Part shown: positions 22,632-35,009 of the stretch, one piece after another
Numbering within the stretch: position 1 is the first letter of the stretch
Layout of the letters: every line of letters starts with the position of its first letter
From: Panulirus ornatus
Taxonomy: Eukaryota; Arthropoda; Malacostraca; Decapoda; Palinuridae
NCBI RefSeq assembly: GCF_036320965.1
Contig: NC_092228.1
Span: 18,302,393 to 18,366,392 of the forward strand
Length of the DNA stretch: 64,000 bases
Direction of reading: 5' to 3'
Program-made: the position numbers and the translations under genes
The notes under the pieces: model-generated
What the model was told of the DNA's origin: nothing
Databases searched by the model: none
Seen by the model: only the letters and a program-made list of their open reading frames with translations

Positions 22632-25600
22632 TATCCCTCGGGATACAGGAGAAAGAATACTTCCCACGTTTCCCGCATGTCATAGAAGGTAACTAAAGGG
22701 AGTGGGAGAGGGGGCTGGAAACCCTCCCCTCCTTGTATTTCAATTTCTAAAATGGGAAACAGAAGGAGTCAAGCGGGGAGTGCTCATCCTCCTCGAAGGC
22801 TAAGACTGGGGTGTCTAAATGTGTGTGGATGTGACCAAGATGAGAAGAAAGGAGAGACAGGTATATGTTTGAGGAAAGAAACCTGGATGTTACAGCTCCG
22901 AGTGAAATGAAGCTCGAGGGTAAAGGGAAAGAGTGTTTTGGGAAAGTCTTGAGAGTAAAGTCAGGTTGGTGAGAGGACAAGAGCGAAACGGGTTGGGGGA
23001 GCATGTGATTGAGTGTACGAAAGTATATTCTACATTGATGTGGGAAAAACTGAAAGTGGATGAAGAGAGATGGGTGATTATTAGTGCTTATGTGCCTGTT
23101 CATGAGAAGAGAGATCATGAGAGGCAAGCGCCTTGGGAGCAGCTGAGTGAGTGTGTTGGCAGCTTTAATGCACAAGGCCTGGTTATGGTGACGGGTGATT
23201 TCAATGCGAAGCTGAGTAATGTGGCAGTCGAAGGTATCATTGGTAAACATGGAGTGTTCAATGCTGTAAATGGAAATGGTGAGGAGCTTGTGCATTTGTG
23301 TGCTGAAAAAATACTGGTGATTGAATATACCAGGTTTAAAAAGAGATATTCATAAGTATACATATGTGAGTAGGAGAGATAGTCAAAGGGCATTATTGGA
23401 TGATGTGTTAATTGATAGGTGTGTAAAAGAGAGAGTTTTGGAAGTTAATATGCTGAGAGGGGCAGTTGGAGGGAAGTCTCATCATTATCTTGTGGAGGCA
23501 AAGATGAAGATCTGTAGAGGCTTTCAAAAAAGAAAGAGAGAATGTTGGGGGAGAAGAGAGTGGCAAGAGTAAGAGAGCTTGGAAAGAAGACTTGTGTGAG
23601 GAAGTGCAAGGAGAGATTGAGGCAGTGATGGCTTGTGCAAAAGATGCATGTGGCATGAGAAAGGTAGGAGGGGGGCGGATTAGAAAGGGTAAAGAGTGGT
23701 GGGATGAAGTAATGTTGTTTGTGAAAGAGAAAAGAGAGGCATTTGGACGATACTTACAGGGAAGTAGTGCAACTGAATGGGATATGTATAAAAGAAAGCA
23801 GCAGAAGGTCAGAAGAAAAGTGCAAGGGTTGAAAAAGGGGGCAAATGAGAGTTGGGGGGAGAGAGTGATCATTAAATTTTACGGAGAATAAAAAGATGTT
23901 TTAGGAGGAGGCAAATAAGTTACATAAGACAAAAGAACAAATGGGAACATTGGTGAAGGGGGCAAGTGGGGAAGTAATAACAGGTAGTAATGAAGTTCAG
24001 AAGGGATATCAGCAAATATTTTGCAGGTTTGTTGAGTGCATTTGGTAGTGATGAAGTTCACAAGGAAAATCAGCAAATATTTTGAAGGTTTAATGAATGC
24101 ATTTGATGACAGAATGGCAGATATAGGGTGTTTTGGTCGGGGTGGTGTGCAAAGTGAGAGGGCCAGGGAGTATGGTTTGGTAAAGAGAGAAGAGGTAGTA
24201 AAAGCTTTGCAGAAGATGAAATCTGGCAAGGTGGCTGATTTGGATGGTATTGCAGAGGAATTAATCAAAAAAAAAGGAGGCAAATGTGTTGTTGAATGGT
24301 TGGTAAGGATATTCAATGTATGTATAGACCATGGTGAAGTGCCTGAGGATGGGCAGAATGCATGCATAAAGCTAAGGCCACTGTACAAAGGAAAAGGGGG
24401 TAAAGGCAAGTGTTCAAACTAGAGAGGCATAAGTTTGTTGAGTACTCCTGGGAAATAATACAAGAGGGTATTGACTGAAAGGGTGAAAGCATGTACAGAG
24501 CATTAGACTGGGAAGAGCAGTGTGGTTACCGAAGTGGTGGAGGATGTGTGGATCACCTGTTTGCTTTGAAGAATGTATGTGACAAATAGAAAAACAGATG
24601 GATTTGTATGTGGTATTTATGGATCTGGAGAAGGCATATGATATGGGTGATAGGTTCTAAGAGTATCTGGTATGGGAAGTAAGTTGCTAGAAGAAGTGAA
24701 AAGTGTTTACCAAGGATGTAAGGCATGTGTTTGAGTAGGGAGAGAGGAGAGTGACTGGTTCCCAGCGAATTTCGGCTTGCGGGAGGTGTTTGTTTAATGT
24801 TTATGGATGGATTGGTTTGGAAGATAAATGCAAAAGTTTTGGAGAGAGGGGCGAGTATGTAGTCTGTTCGGTATGAGAAGGACTGGGAAGTGAGTCAGTT
24901 GTTATTCGCTGATGATACATCCCTAGTGGCTGATTCATGTACGAAACTGCAGAGGTTGGTGATTGAGTTTGGAAAAGTGTGTGAAAGGAGAAAGGAGAAT
25001 GTTGAGAGTAAATGTGAATAAGAGCAAGGTTATTAGGTTTAGTAGGGTTGAGGGACAACTTAATTGGAATGTACATTTGAATGAAGAAAAACTGGAGGAA
25101 GTAAAGTGTTTTAGATTTCTGAGAATGGACTTAGCAGCAAATGGACCTATGGAAGCAGAAATGAGTCACAGGGTGGGGGAGGGGCGAAAGTTCTGGGAGC
25201 AATGAAGAAAGTGTGGAAGGAGAGAACATTATCTCGGAAAGCAAAAATGGGTATGTTTGAAAGTTTAGTAGTTCCAACAACACCATATGGCTGCATATGT
25301 GCTATAGATAGGGTTGTAGGGAGAAGGATGGGTGTGTTGGAAATGAAATGTATGAGGAGAATGTGTGGTGTGAGGTGGTTTGATCGAGTAAGCAATGAAA
25401 GGGAAAGAGGTGTGGAAATAAAAAAAGTGTGTGGTTGAGAGAGCAGAAGAGGGTGTGTTGAAATGGTTTGGACATATGGAGAGAATGGGTGAGGAGAGAT
25501 TGACAAAGAGAATATATGTGTCAGAGGTGAGGGAAACAAGAAGCGGGAGACCAAATTGAATGTGGAGGGATGGAGTGAAAAAGATTTTGAGCAACCTGGG

Positions 25601-25757
25601 CCTCAACATAGAGGACGGTGAGATGCATGCAAAGAAAAGAGTGAATTTTGGTATACCGGGGTCGACGTGCTGTCAATGGACTGAACAAAGTCATGTGAAG
25701 CATCTGGGGTAAACCATGAAAAGGTCTGTGGGGCCTGAATGTGGATAGAGAGCAGTG
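22632..25757 (+). mobile_element. Near-full-length family-1 LINE
   Basis: It begins with a B-like 5'UTR (22632-22778) running straight into the EN start (RLGCLNVCGCDQDEKKGE at about 22800). EN continues with EERWVIISAYVPVHEKR (about 23058-23108) and GDFNAKLSNVAVEGIIGKHG (about 23194). Then come the SHHYLVEAKMKICRGFQKRK end, linker, and pre-RT block (ELIKKKGGKCVVEWLVRIFN). RT motif A is decayed near 24600-24650; FADDTSLVADSCTKLQR and the C-terminal domain follow. Frameshifts and stops interrupt several parts. The 3' end is lost at the duplication junction. It was probably about 3.5-4 kb when complete (inference). Confidence 0.88.
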
Positions 25758-28061
25758 GTTCTACAACACACAGGAGCAGTATTCAACCCTTCTCAAATGG
25801 CATTATGCCCTCACAAGTTCATCTGACTTCCAACACATTTGCCTTTTTCTAAACATTCTAGTTTAAGACACACATCTAGTATCCATACAGCATTGCTGGG
25901 ACTACTATACCATCACACATACCAATCTTTTCCATTCAAGACAGTGACCACTCTTTCCACACATTCACCTATACACTCACGACCTTTGCCCCCCCCCCCA
26001 TCCAATTTACAGTTTACTTCAGCTCCCATGCTTCCATTCAATTACAAGATGGAAAGGGTTTCCAGTCCCTCTTAGTCATCCTCTCTGCCATGCAGGAAAT
26101 ACTCAAGAAATCTTTTCTCCCCTATACATATAAATACCTTCTTTACTTTTGCTTATTTGTTTCTCAATTATGAGTGAGGTAGCATCCACAACAGATTGCT
26201 GAATCTTTGAGGAGAAAACATCCTCATTTGGCTCTTTCCCCTCTTCCTTCTTTTGGAATATAATACAGGATAATACAAATGACAGCTTGACATGGAGTAT
26301 GAACGAATGGGGCCCTTTTTGTCGTTTGCTTTCCAGGTGCGACCATGCTGAAGCAAGGGGTAGCAATGCTGTTTACTGTGGGGCAAGGTAGCGCCGGGGA
26401 TGAAGGCAAGCAAGTATGAATAAGTACATGCGTATATATGTATGTATATGTCAGTGTATGTATATGTGTATATGTTGACATGTATGCGTACGGGCATTTA
26501 TGAATATATATGTGTATATGAGTGCATGAGCCTTTCTTAGTCTGTTTCCTGGTGCTACCTCGCTGACGCAGGAAACAGCGATAGTGTATAATAATAATAG
26601 AGTATGTTATGTAAGGGAGACCAAATTGGAGGTGGAAAGATGGAGTGAAAAAGATTTTGTGTGATCGGGGCCTGAACATGCAGGAGGGTGAAAGGAGGGC
26701 AAGAAATAGAGTGAATTGGAGTCATGTGGTATACAGGGGTTGACGTGCTGTCAGTGGATTGAAGCAAGGCATGTGAAGCGTCTGGGGTAAACCATGGAAA
26801 GCTGTGTAGGTATGTATATTTGCGTGTCTGGACGTGTGTATGTACATGTGTATGGGGGGGGGGGCCATTTCTTTCGTCTGTTTCCTTGCGCTACCTCGCA
26901 AACGCGGGAGACAGCGACAAAGTATAAAAAATAAAAAAAAAAAAAATAAAAAAAAAAATGTTATGTAAGGGTAAGAGAGATGTGTGGTAACAGGAGTGTG
27001 GTTGAAAGAACAGAAGAGGGTGTGTTGAAATGGTTTGGACATGTGGACAGAATGAGTGAGGAAACACTCACAAAGACAATATATGTGTCAGAGGTGGAGG
27101 GAACAAGGAGAAGCAGGAAACCAAATTGGAGGTGGAAGGAAGGAGTGAAAAAGATGTTGAGCGATCGAGGCCCGAACATACAGGAGGGCGAGTATACCAG
27201 GGTCGACATGCTATCAATGGACTGAACCAGGGTATGTGAAGCGTCTGGAAAGGTCTGTGAGGCACGGATGTGAACAGAGAGATGTGGTTTTGGTGCATTA
27301 AACATGACAGCTAGAGACTGAGTGCAAATGAATGTGGTGTTTTTTGTATTTTCCATGCACTACCTCACTCAAGGGGAGGTGGGTGATGTTATTTCCTGTG
27401 TGGTGGGGTAGCGACAGTAATGGATGAAAGCAAGCATGAATATGTACATGTGTATATATGAATATGTCTTTGTATGTATATGTTATCCCTGGGGATAGGG
27501 GAGAAAGAATACTTCCCACGTATTCCCTGCGTGTCGTAGAAGGCGACTAAAAGGGGAGGGAGCGGGTGGCTGGAAATCCTCCCCTCTCATTTTTTTCAAT
27601 TTTCCAAAAGAGGGAACAGAGAAGGGGGCCAGGTGAGGATATTCCCTCAAAGGCCCAGTCCTCTGTTCTTAATGCTACCTCGCTAATGCGGGAAATGGCG
27701 AATAGTACGAAAGAAAGAAAGATGTATATGTTTATATGTATATGTATGTATCCATGCGTGTATAGGAGTTTATGTATACATATATGTATACATATATGTA
27801 TATATGTATCCCTGGGGATAGGGGATTAAGAATACTTCCCACGTATTCCCTGCGTGTCGTAGAAGGCGACTAAAAGGGGAGGGAGCGGGGGGCTGGAAAT
27901 CCTCCCCTCTCGTTTTTTTTTTTAATTTTCCAAAAGAAGGAACAGAGAATTGGGCCAGGTGAGGGTATTCCCTCAAAGGCCCAGTCCTCTGTTCTTAATG
28001 CTACCTCGCTAACTTGGGAAATGGCGAATAGTTTAAAAGAAAAAAAGATATGTATACATAG

Positions 28062-29396
28062 GGAGGTGAATGCAAGAGTTTTGGAAAGAGGGGCAAGTAT
28101 GAAGTCTGTTGGGGATGAGAGAGCTTGGGAAGTGAATCAGTTGTTGTTCGCTGATGATACAGCGCTGGTGGCTGATTCATGTGAGAAACTGCAGAAGCTG
28201 GTGACTGAGTTTGGTAAAGTGTGTGAAAGAAGAAAGTTAAGAGTAAACGTGAATAAGCGCAAGGTAATTAGGTACAGTAGGGTTGAGGGTCAAGTCAATT
28301 GGGAGGTAAGTTTGAATGGAGAAAAACTGGAGGAAGTAAAGTGTTTTAGATATCTGGGAGTGGATCTGGCAGCGGATGGAACCATGGAAGCGGAAGTGGA
28401 TCATAGGATGGGGGAGGGGGCGAAAATCCTGGGAGCCTTGAAGAATGTGTGGAAGTCGAGAACATTATCTCAGAAAGCAAAAATGGGTATGTTTGAAGGA
28501 ATAGTGGTTCAAACAATGTTGTATGGTTGCGAGGCGTGGGCTATGGATAGAGTTGTGCGCAGGAGGATGGATGTGCTGGAAATGAGATGTTTGAGGACAA
28601 TGTGTGGTGTAAGGTGGTTTGATCGAGTAAGTAACGTAAGGGTAAGAGAGATGTGTGGAAACAAAAAGAGCGTGGTTGAGAGAGCAGAAGAGGGTGTTTT
28701 GAAATGGTTTGGGCACATGGAGAGAATGAGTGAGGAAAGATTGACCAAGAGGATATATGTGTCAGAGGTGGAGGGAACGAGGAGAAGTGAGAGACCAAAT
28801 TGAAGGTGGAAAGATGGAGTGAAAAAGATTTTGAGTGATCGGGGCCTGAACATACAAGAGGTGAAAGGCGTGCAAGGAATAGAGTGAATTGGAACGATGT
28901 GGTATACTGGGGTTGACGTGCTGTCATTGGATTGAACCAGGGCATGTGAAGCGTCTGGGGTAAACCATGGAAAGTTCTGTGGGTCCTGGATGTGGAAAGG
29001 GAGCTGTGGTTTTGGTGCATTATTACATGACAGCTAGAGACTTGAGTGTGAACGAATGGGGCCTTTGTTGTCTTTTCCTAGCACTACCTTGCACACATGA
29101 GGGGGAGGGGGTTGTTATTTCATGTGTGGCAAGGTGGCGATGGGAATGAATAAAGGCAGACAGTATGAATTATCTACATGTGTATATATGTATATGTCTG
29201 TGTGTATGTGATATATGTATATGTCTGTGTATACATATGTATACGTTGAGATGTATAGGTATGTATATTTGCGTGTGTGGACGTGTATGTATATACATGT
29301 GTATGTGGGTGGGTTGGGCCATTCTTTCGTCTGTTTCCTTGCGCTACCTCGCTAACGCGGGAGACAGCAACAAAGCATAATAAATAAAATAATTTT
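28062..29396 (+). mobile_element. Family-1 LINE, long-3'UTR (unit 2)
   Basis: Unit-2 counterpart of 20906-22240 with the same nonsense codon after RRSERPN (ORF end 28803). Confidence 0.9.
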
Positions 29397-29631
29397 TTTT
29401 TTTTTTTCATACTATTCGCCATCTCCCGCGTTAGCAAGGTAGCGTTAAGACCAGAGGACTGAGCCTTTTAGGGAATATCCTCACTTGGCCCCCTCCTCTG
29501 TTCCTTCATTAGGAAAACTAAAAAAGAGAGGGGAGGATTTCCAGCCCCCCACTCCCTTCCCTTTTTAGTCGCCTTCTACGACACGCAGGGAATACGTGGG
29601 AAGCATTCTTTCTCCCCTATCCCCAGGGATA
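29397..29631 (-). mobile_element. Family-B short element (unit 2, complete)
   Basis: A full antisense B, retaining the 44 bp missing from the unit-1 copy. Confidence 0.9.
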
Positions 29632-29831
29632 AATATATGTCTGTGTATTTATATGTATGTATACGATGAAACGTATAGGTATGTATATGTGCGTGTGTAG
29701 GCATTTATGTATATGCATGTGTATATGGGTGGGTTAGGCCATTCTTTCGTCTGTTTCCTTGCGTTACCTCGCTAACACAGGAGACTGCGACCAAGTATAA
29801 TAATAAAATAGAAAAAATCATAATAATAATC

Positions 29832-32800
29832 TATCCCTCGGGATACAGGAGAAAGAATACTTCCCACGTTTCCCGCATGTCATAGAAGGTAACTAAAGGG
29901 AGTGGGAGAGGGGGCTGGAAACCCTCCCCTCCTTGTATTTCAATTTCTAAAATGGGAAACAGAAGGAGTCAAGCGGGGAGTGCTCATCCTCCTCGAAGGC
30001 TAAGACTGGGGTGTCTAAATGTGTGTGGATGTGACCAAGATGAGAAGAAAGGAGAGACAGGTATATGTTTGAGGAAAGAAACCTGGATGTTACAGCTCCG
30101 AGTGAAATGAAGCTCGAGGGTAAAGGGAAAGAGTGTTTTGGGAAAGTCTTGAGAGTAAAGTCAGGTTGGTGAGAGGACAAGAGCGAAACGGGTTGGGGGA
30201 GCATGTGATTGAGTGTACGAAAGTATATTCTACATTGATGTGGGAAAAACTGAAAGTGGATGAAGAGAGATGGGTGATTATTAGTGCTTATGTGCCTGTT
30301 CATGAGAAGAGAGATCATGAGAGGCAAGCGCCTTGGGAGCAGCTGAGTGAGTGTGTTGGCAGCTTTAATGCACAAGGCCTGGTTATGGTGACGGGTGATT
30401 TCAATGCGAAGCTGAGTAATGTGGCAGTCGAAGGTATCATTGGTAAACATGGAGTGTTCAATGCTGTAAATGGAAATGGTGAGGAGCTTGTGCATTTGTG
30501 TGCTGAAAAAATACTGGTGATTGAATATACCAGGTTTAAAAAGAGATATTCATAAGTATACATATGTGAGTAGGAGAGATAGTCAAAGGGCATTATTGGA
30601 TGATGTGTTAATTGATAGGTGTGTAAAAGAGAGAGTTTTGGAAGTTAATATGCTGAGAGGGGCAGTTGGAGGGAAGTCTCATCATTATCTTGTGGAGGCA
30701 AAGATGAAGATCTGTAGAGGCTTTCAAAAAAGAAAGAGAGAATGTTGGGGGAGAAGAGAGTGGCAAGAGTAAGAGAGCTTGGAAAGAAGACTTGTGTGAG
30801 GAAGTGCAAGGAGAGATTGAGGCAGTGATGGCTTGTGCAAAAGATGCATGTGGCATGAGAAAGGTAGGAGGGGGGTGGATTAGAAAGGGTAAAGAGTGGT
30901 GGGATGAAGTAATGTTGTTTGTGAAAGAGAAAAGAGAGGCATTTGGACGATACTTACAGGGAAGTAGTGCAACTGAATGGGATATGTATAAAAGAAAGCA
31001 GCAGAAGGTCAGAAGAAAAGTGCAAGGGTTGAAAAAGGGGGCAAATGAGAGTTGGGGGGAGAGAGTGATCATTAAATTTTACGGAGAATAAAAAGATGTT
31101 TTAGGAGGAGGCAAATAAGTTACATAAGACAAAAGAACAAATGGGAAAATTGGTGAAGGGGGCAAGTGGGGAAGTAATAACAGGTAGTGATGAAGTTCAG
31201 AAGGGATATCAGCAAATATTTTGCAGGTTTGTTGAATGCATTTGGTAGTGATGAAGTTCACAAGGAAAATCAGCAAATATTTTGAAGGTTTAATGAATGC
31301 ATTTGATGACAGAATGGCAGATATAGGGTGTTTTGGTCGGGGTGGTGCGCAAAGTGAGAGGGCCAGGGAGTATGGTTTGGTAAAGAGAGAAGAGGTAGTA
31401 AAAGCTTTGCAGATGAAATCTGGCAAGGTGGCTGATTTGGATGGTATTGCAGAGGAATTAATCAAAAAAAAAGGAGGCAAATGTGTTGTTGAATGGTTGG
31501 TAAGGATATTCAATGTATGTATAGACCATGGTGAAGTGCCTGAGGATGGGCAGAATGCATGCATAAAGCTAAGGCCACTGTACAAAGGAAAAGGGGGTAA
31601 AGGCAAGTGTTCAAACTAGAGAGGCATAAGTTTGTTGAGTACTCCTGGGAAATAATACAAGAGGGTATTGACTGAAAGGGTGAAAGCATGTACAGAGCAT
31701 TAGACTGGGAAGAGCAGTGTGGTTACCGAAGTGGTGGAGGATGTGTGGATCACCTGTTTGCTTTGAAGAATGTATGTGACAAATAGAAAAACAGATGGAT
31801 TTGTATGTGGTATTTATGGATCTGGAGAAGGCATATGATATGGGTGATAGGTTCTAAGAGTATCTGGTATGGGAAGTAAGTTGCTAGAAGAAGTGAAAAG
31901 TGTTTACCAAGGATGTAAGGCATGTGTTTGAGTAGGGAGAGAGGAGAGTGACTGGTTCCCAGCAAATTTCGGCTTGCGGGAGGTGTTTGTTTAATGTTTA
32001 TGGATGGATTGGTTTGGAAGATAAATGCAAAAGTTTTGGAGAGAGGGGCGAGTATGTAGTCTGTTCGGTATGAGAAGGACTGGGAAGTGAGTCAGTTGTT
32101 ATTCGCTGATGATACATCCCTAGTGGCTGATTCATGTACGAAACTGCAGAGGTTGGTGATTGAGTTTGGAAAAGTGTGTGAAAGGAGAAAGGAGAATGTT
32201 GAGAGTAAATGTGAATAAGAGCAAGGTTATTAGGTTTAGTAGGGTTGAGGGACAACTTAATTGGAATGTACATTTGAATGAAGAAAAACTGGAGGAAGTA
32301 AAGTGTTTTAGATTTCTGAGAATGGACTTAGCAGCAAATGGACCTATGGAAGCAGAAATGAGTCACAGGGTGGGGGAGGGGCGAAAGTTCTGGGAGCAAT
32401 GAAGAAAGTGTGGAAGGAGAGAACATTATCTCGGAAAGCAAAAATGGGTATGTTTGAAAGTTTAGTAGTTCCAACAACACCATATGGCTGCATATGTGCT
32501 ATAGATAGGGTTGTAGGGAGAAGGATGGGTGTGTTGGAAATGAAATGTATGAGGAGAATGTGTGGTGTGAGGTGGTTTGATCGAGTAAGCAATGAAAGGG
32601 AAAGAGGTGTGGAAATAAAAAAAGTGTGTGGTTGAGAGAGCAGAAGAGGGTGTGTTGAAATGGTTTGGACATATGGAGAGAATGGGTGAGGAGAGATTGA
32701 CAAAGAGAATATATGTGTCAGAGGTGAGGGAAACAAGAAGCGGGAGACCAAATTGAATGTGGAGGGATGGAGTGAAAAAGATTTTGAGCAACCTGGGCCT

Positions 32801-32955
32801 CAACATAGAGGACGGTGAGATGCATGCAAAGAAAAGAGTGAATTTTGGTATACCGGGGTCGACGTGCTGTCAATGGACTGAACAAAGTCATGTGAAGCAT
32901 CTGGGGTAAACCATGAAAAGGTCTGTGGGGCCTGAATGTGGATAGAGAGCAGTGG
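29832..32955 (+). mobile_element. Near-full-length family-1 LINE (unit 2)
   Basis: Unit-2 counterpart of 22632-25757. It has the same B-like 5'UTR, EN, linker, decayed RT and C-terminal domain with the same frameshifts, so the damage predates the duplication. Confidence 0.88.
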
Positions 32956-32958
32956 TTC

Positions 32959-34925
32959 CATCCACTGCTAAGACAATCCCATATATCTAAAATACTTCAC
33001 TTCCTCCAGTTTTTCTCCATTCAAACTTATATCCTAATTAACTTGTTCCTCAACCCCACTGAACCTAACAACCTCGCTCTTATTCACATTTACTTTCAAC
33101 TTTTTCCTTTTGCACACTTCTCTAAACTCAAGTCACCAACCCCGGCAGTTTTCACACAAATCAGCCGCTAGTGCTGTATCATTGGCAAACATTAACTGTC
33201 TCACTTCCCAAGTCCTCTCATCCACAACAGACTGCATACTCACTCCTCTCTCCAAAACTCTTGCATTTACCTCCCTAACCACCCCATCCATAAACAAAAA
33301 CATTCTTGGAGACATCACACACCCCTGCCACAAACCAAAATTCACTGAGAACCAATCACTCTCCCCCTCTTCCTTCTCATAACCATGCCTTTTATCCTTG
33401 GTAAAAACTTTTCATTACTTCTAACAACTTACCTCACACACCATATACTCTTAAAACTTTCCACAAAGCATCTCTATCAACCCTTTCATATGCCTTCTCC
33501 AGATCCAAAAATGCTACATATAAATCCATTTTTTTTCTAAGCATTTCTCGCATGCATTCTTCAAAGCACACACCTGATCCACACATCCTCTACCACTTCA
33601 GAAACCATACTGCTCCTTCCCGATCTGATCCTCTGTACCTGTCTTCAACCTCTCAATCACTACCCTCCCATATAATTTCCCAGGAACCCTCAACAAATTT
33701 ATGCCTCTGTAGTTTGAACACTCATCTTTATCCCCTTTGCGTTTGTACAATGGCACTATGCATGCATTCTGCCAATCCTCAGGCACTTCACCATGGTCCA
33801 TACATACACTGAATAGCCTTGCCAACCAATCAACAACAGAGTCACCCCCTTTTTAAATAAATTCCACTGCAATACCATCCAAACCTGCTGCCTTGCCAGA
33901 TTTCATCTGCAAAGCTTTCACTCCCTCTGCTCTCTTCACCAAATCATCCTCTCTAACCCTCTCACTTCGTACATCACTCTGACCAAAACATCCTATATCT
34001 GCTACTCTCATCAAACACATTCAACAATCCTTCAAAATATTCACTCCATATCCTTCTCACTTCATCACTACCCATTATTACTTCCCCACTTGCCCCCTTC
34101 ACCGATGTTCCCATTTGCTCTCTTGTCTTATGCACATTATTTACCTCCTTCAAAAGCATCTTTTTATTCTCCCTAAAACTTAAAGATACTCTCTCACTCC
34201 AACTTTCAATTGCCCTCTTCTTTAACCCTTGCACCTTACTCTTTACCTGCTGCTTTCTTTCATACATCTCCCAGTCATCTGCACTCCCTTCCTTGCAATC
34301 ATCATCCAAATGCCTCTCTTTTCTCTTTCTCTAACAACTTTACTTCTTCATCCCAACACTTACTACCCTTTCTAATCAGCCCACCTCCCCCCTGTCTCAT
34401 GCCACATGCATCTTTTGCACATTCCATCACTGCTTCCCTAAATACATCCCATTCCTCACCCACTTCCCTCACATCATTTGCTCTCACCTATTGCCACTCT
34501 ACACTCTCTCTCCTGGTACTTCCTCACACAAGTCTCCTTTCCAAGCTCACTTACTCTCACCACTCTTTTCTCCCAAACATTCTCTCTTTCTTTTTTGAAA
34601 ACTTCTACAAATCTTCACCTTCGCCTCCACGAAGCAGTGATCAGACATCCCTCCAGCTGCCCCTCTCAGCACATTAACATCCAAAAGTCTCTCTTTTACA
34701 CACCTATCAATTAACACATAATCCAATAACGAACGCCCTTTGACCATCTCTCAAACTCACATACATATACTAATGAACACCTCTCTTTTTATGCCAGGTA
34801 TTCACAATTACCAGTCTTTTTTTACAGCACACAAATCCACAAGCTCATCACCATTTCCATTCACAACACTAAATACCCCATATACACCCTAAACTGCCAC
34901 ATGACTCACCTTCACATTTGAATAT
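32959..34925 (-). mobile_element. Family-1 LINE, EN end to mid C-terminal domain
   Basis: Minus-strand older copy. From right to left: EN end (FVEAKVKICRSFQKRKRE near 34600), linker (MRANDVREVGEEWDVFREAV), ASGEVIMGSDEVRRIWSEYFEG, and pre-RT (MARLFSVCMDHGEVPEDWQNA, ECSNYRGINLL). The RT follows (LDLEKAYERVDRDAL-like near 33500; LMFANDTALAADLCE near 33190). Decayed, with frameshifts. It ends abruptly at the right edge of the tandem duplication. Confidence 0.83.
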
Positions 34926-34935
34926 CATATTTGTT

Positions 34936-35009
34936 CTATGTATTCCCTCTAAGGCTCAGTCCTCTCGTTCTTAATGCTACCTCACTGACGTGGGTAATGC
35001 GAAAAAATA
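34936..35009 (+). mobile_element. Family-B 3' end fragment
   Basis: TTCCCTCTAAGGCTCAGTCC, then CTACCTCACTGACGTGGG and an A tail, running directly into a LINE. Confidence 0.7.

Larger units (their letters stand above)
18606..25761. repeat. Large tandem duplication, unit 1
   Basis: A 7156-bp unit repeated next door as 25762-32958. Offset is constant at 7156 bp until about 22350. A 44-bp gap in unit 1 then makes it 7200, and it is 7197 after a 3-bp difference near 24215. Differences are very few. The junction shares only TTC. Confidence 0.95.
25762..32958. repeat. Large tandem duplication, unit 2
   Basis: Second copy of 18606-25761, 7197 bp. Contents are the same in order and orientation. Visible differences: a 44-bp segment retained at about 29519-29562, a 3-bp loss near 31414 (CAGAAGATGAAA versus CAGATGAAA), homopolymer length changes near 26850 and 29390, and a handful of single-base changes. 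Confidence 0.95.
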
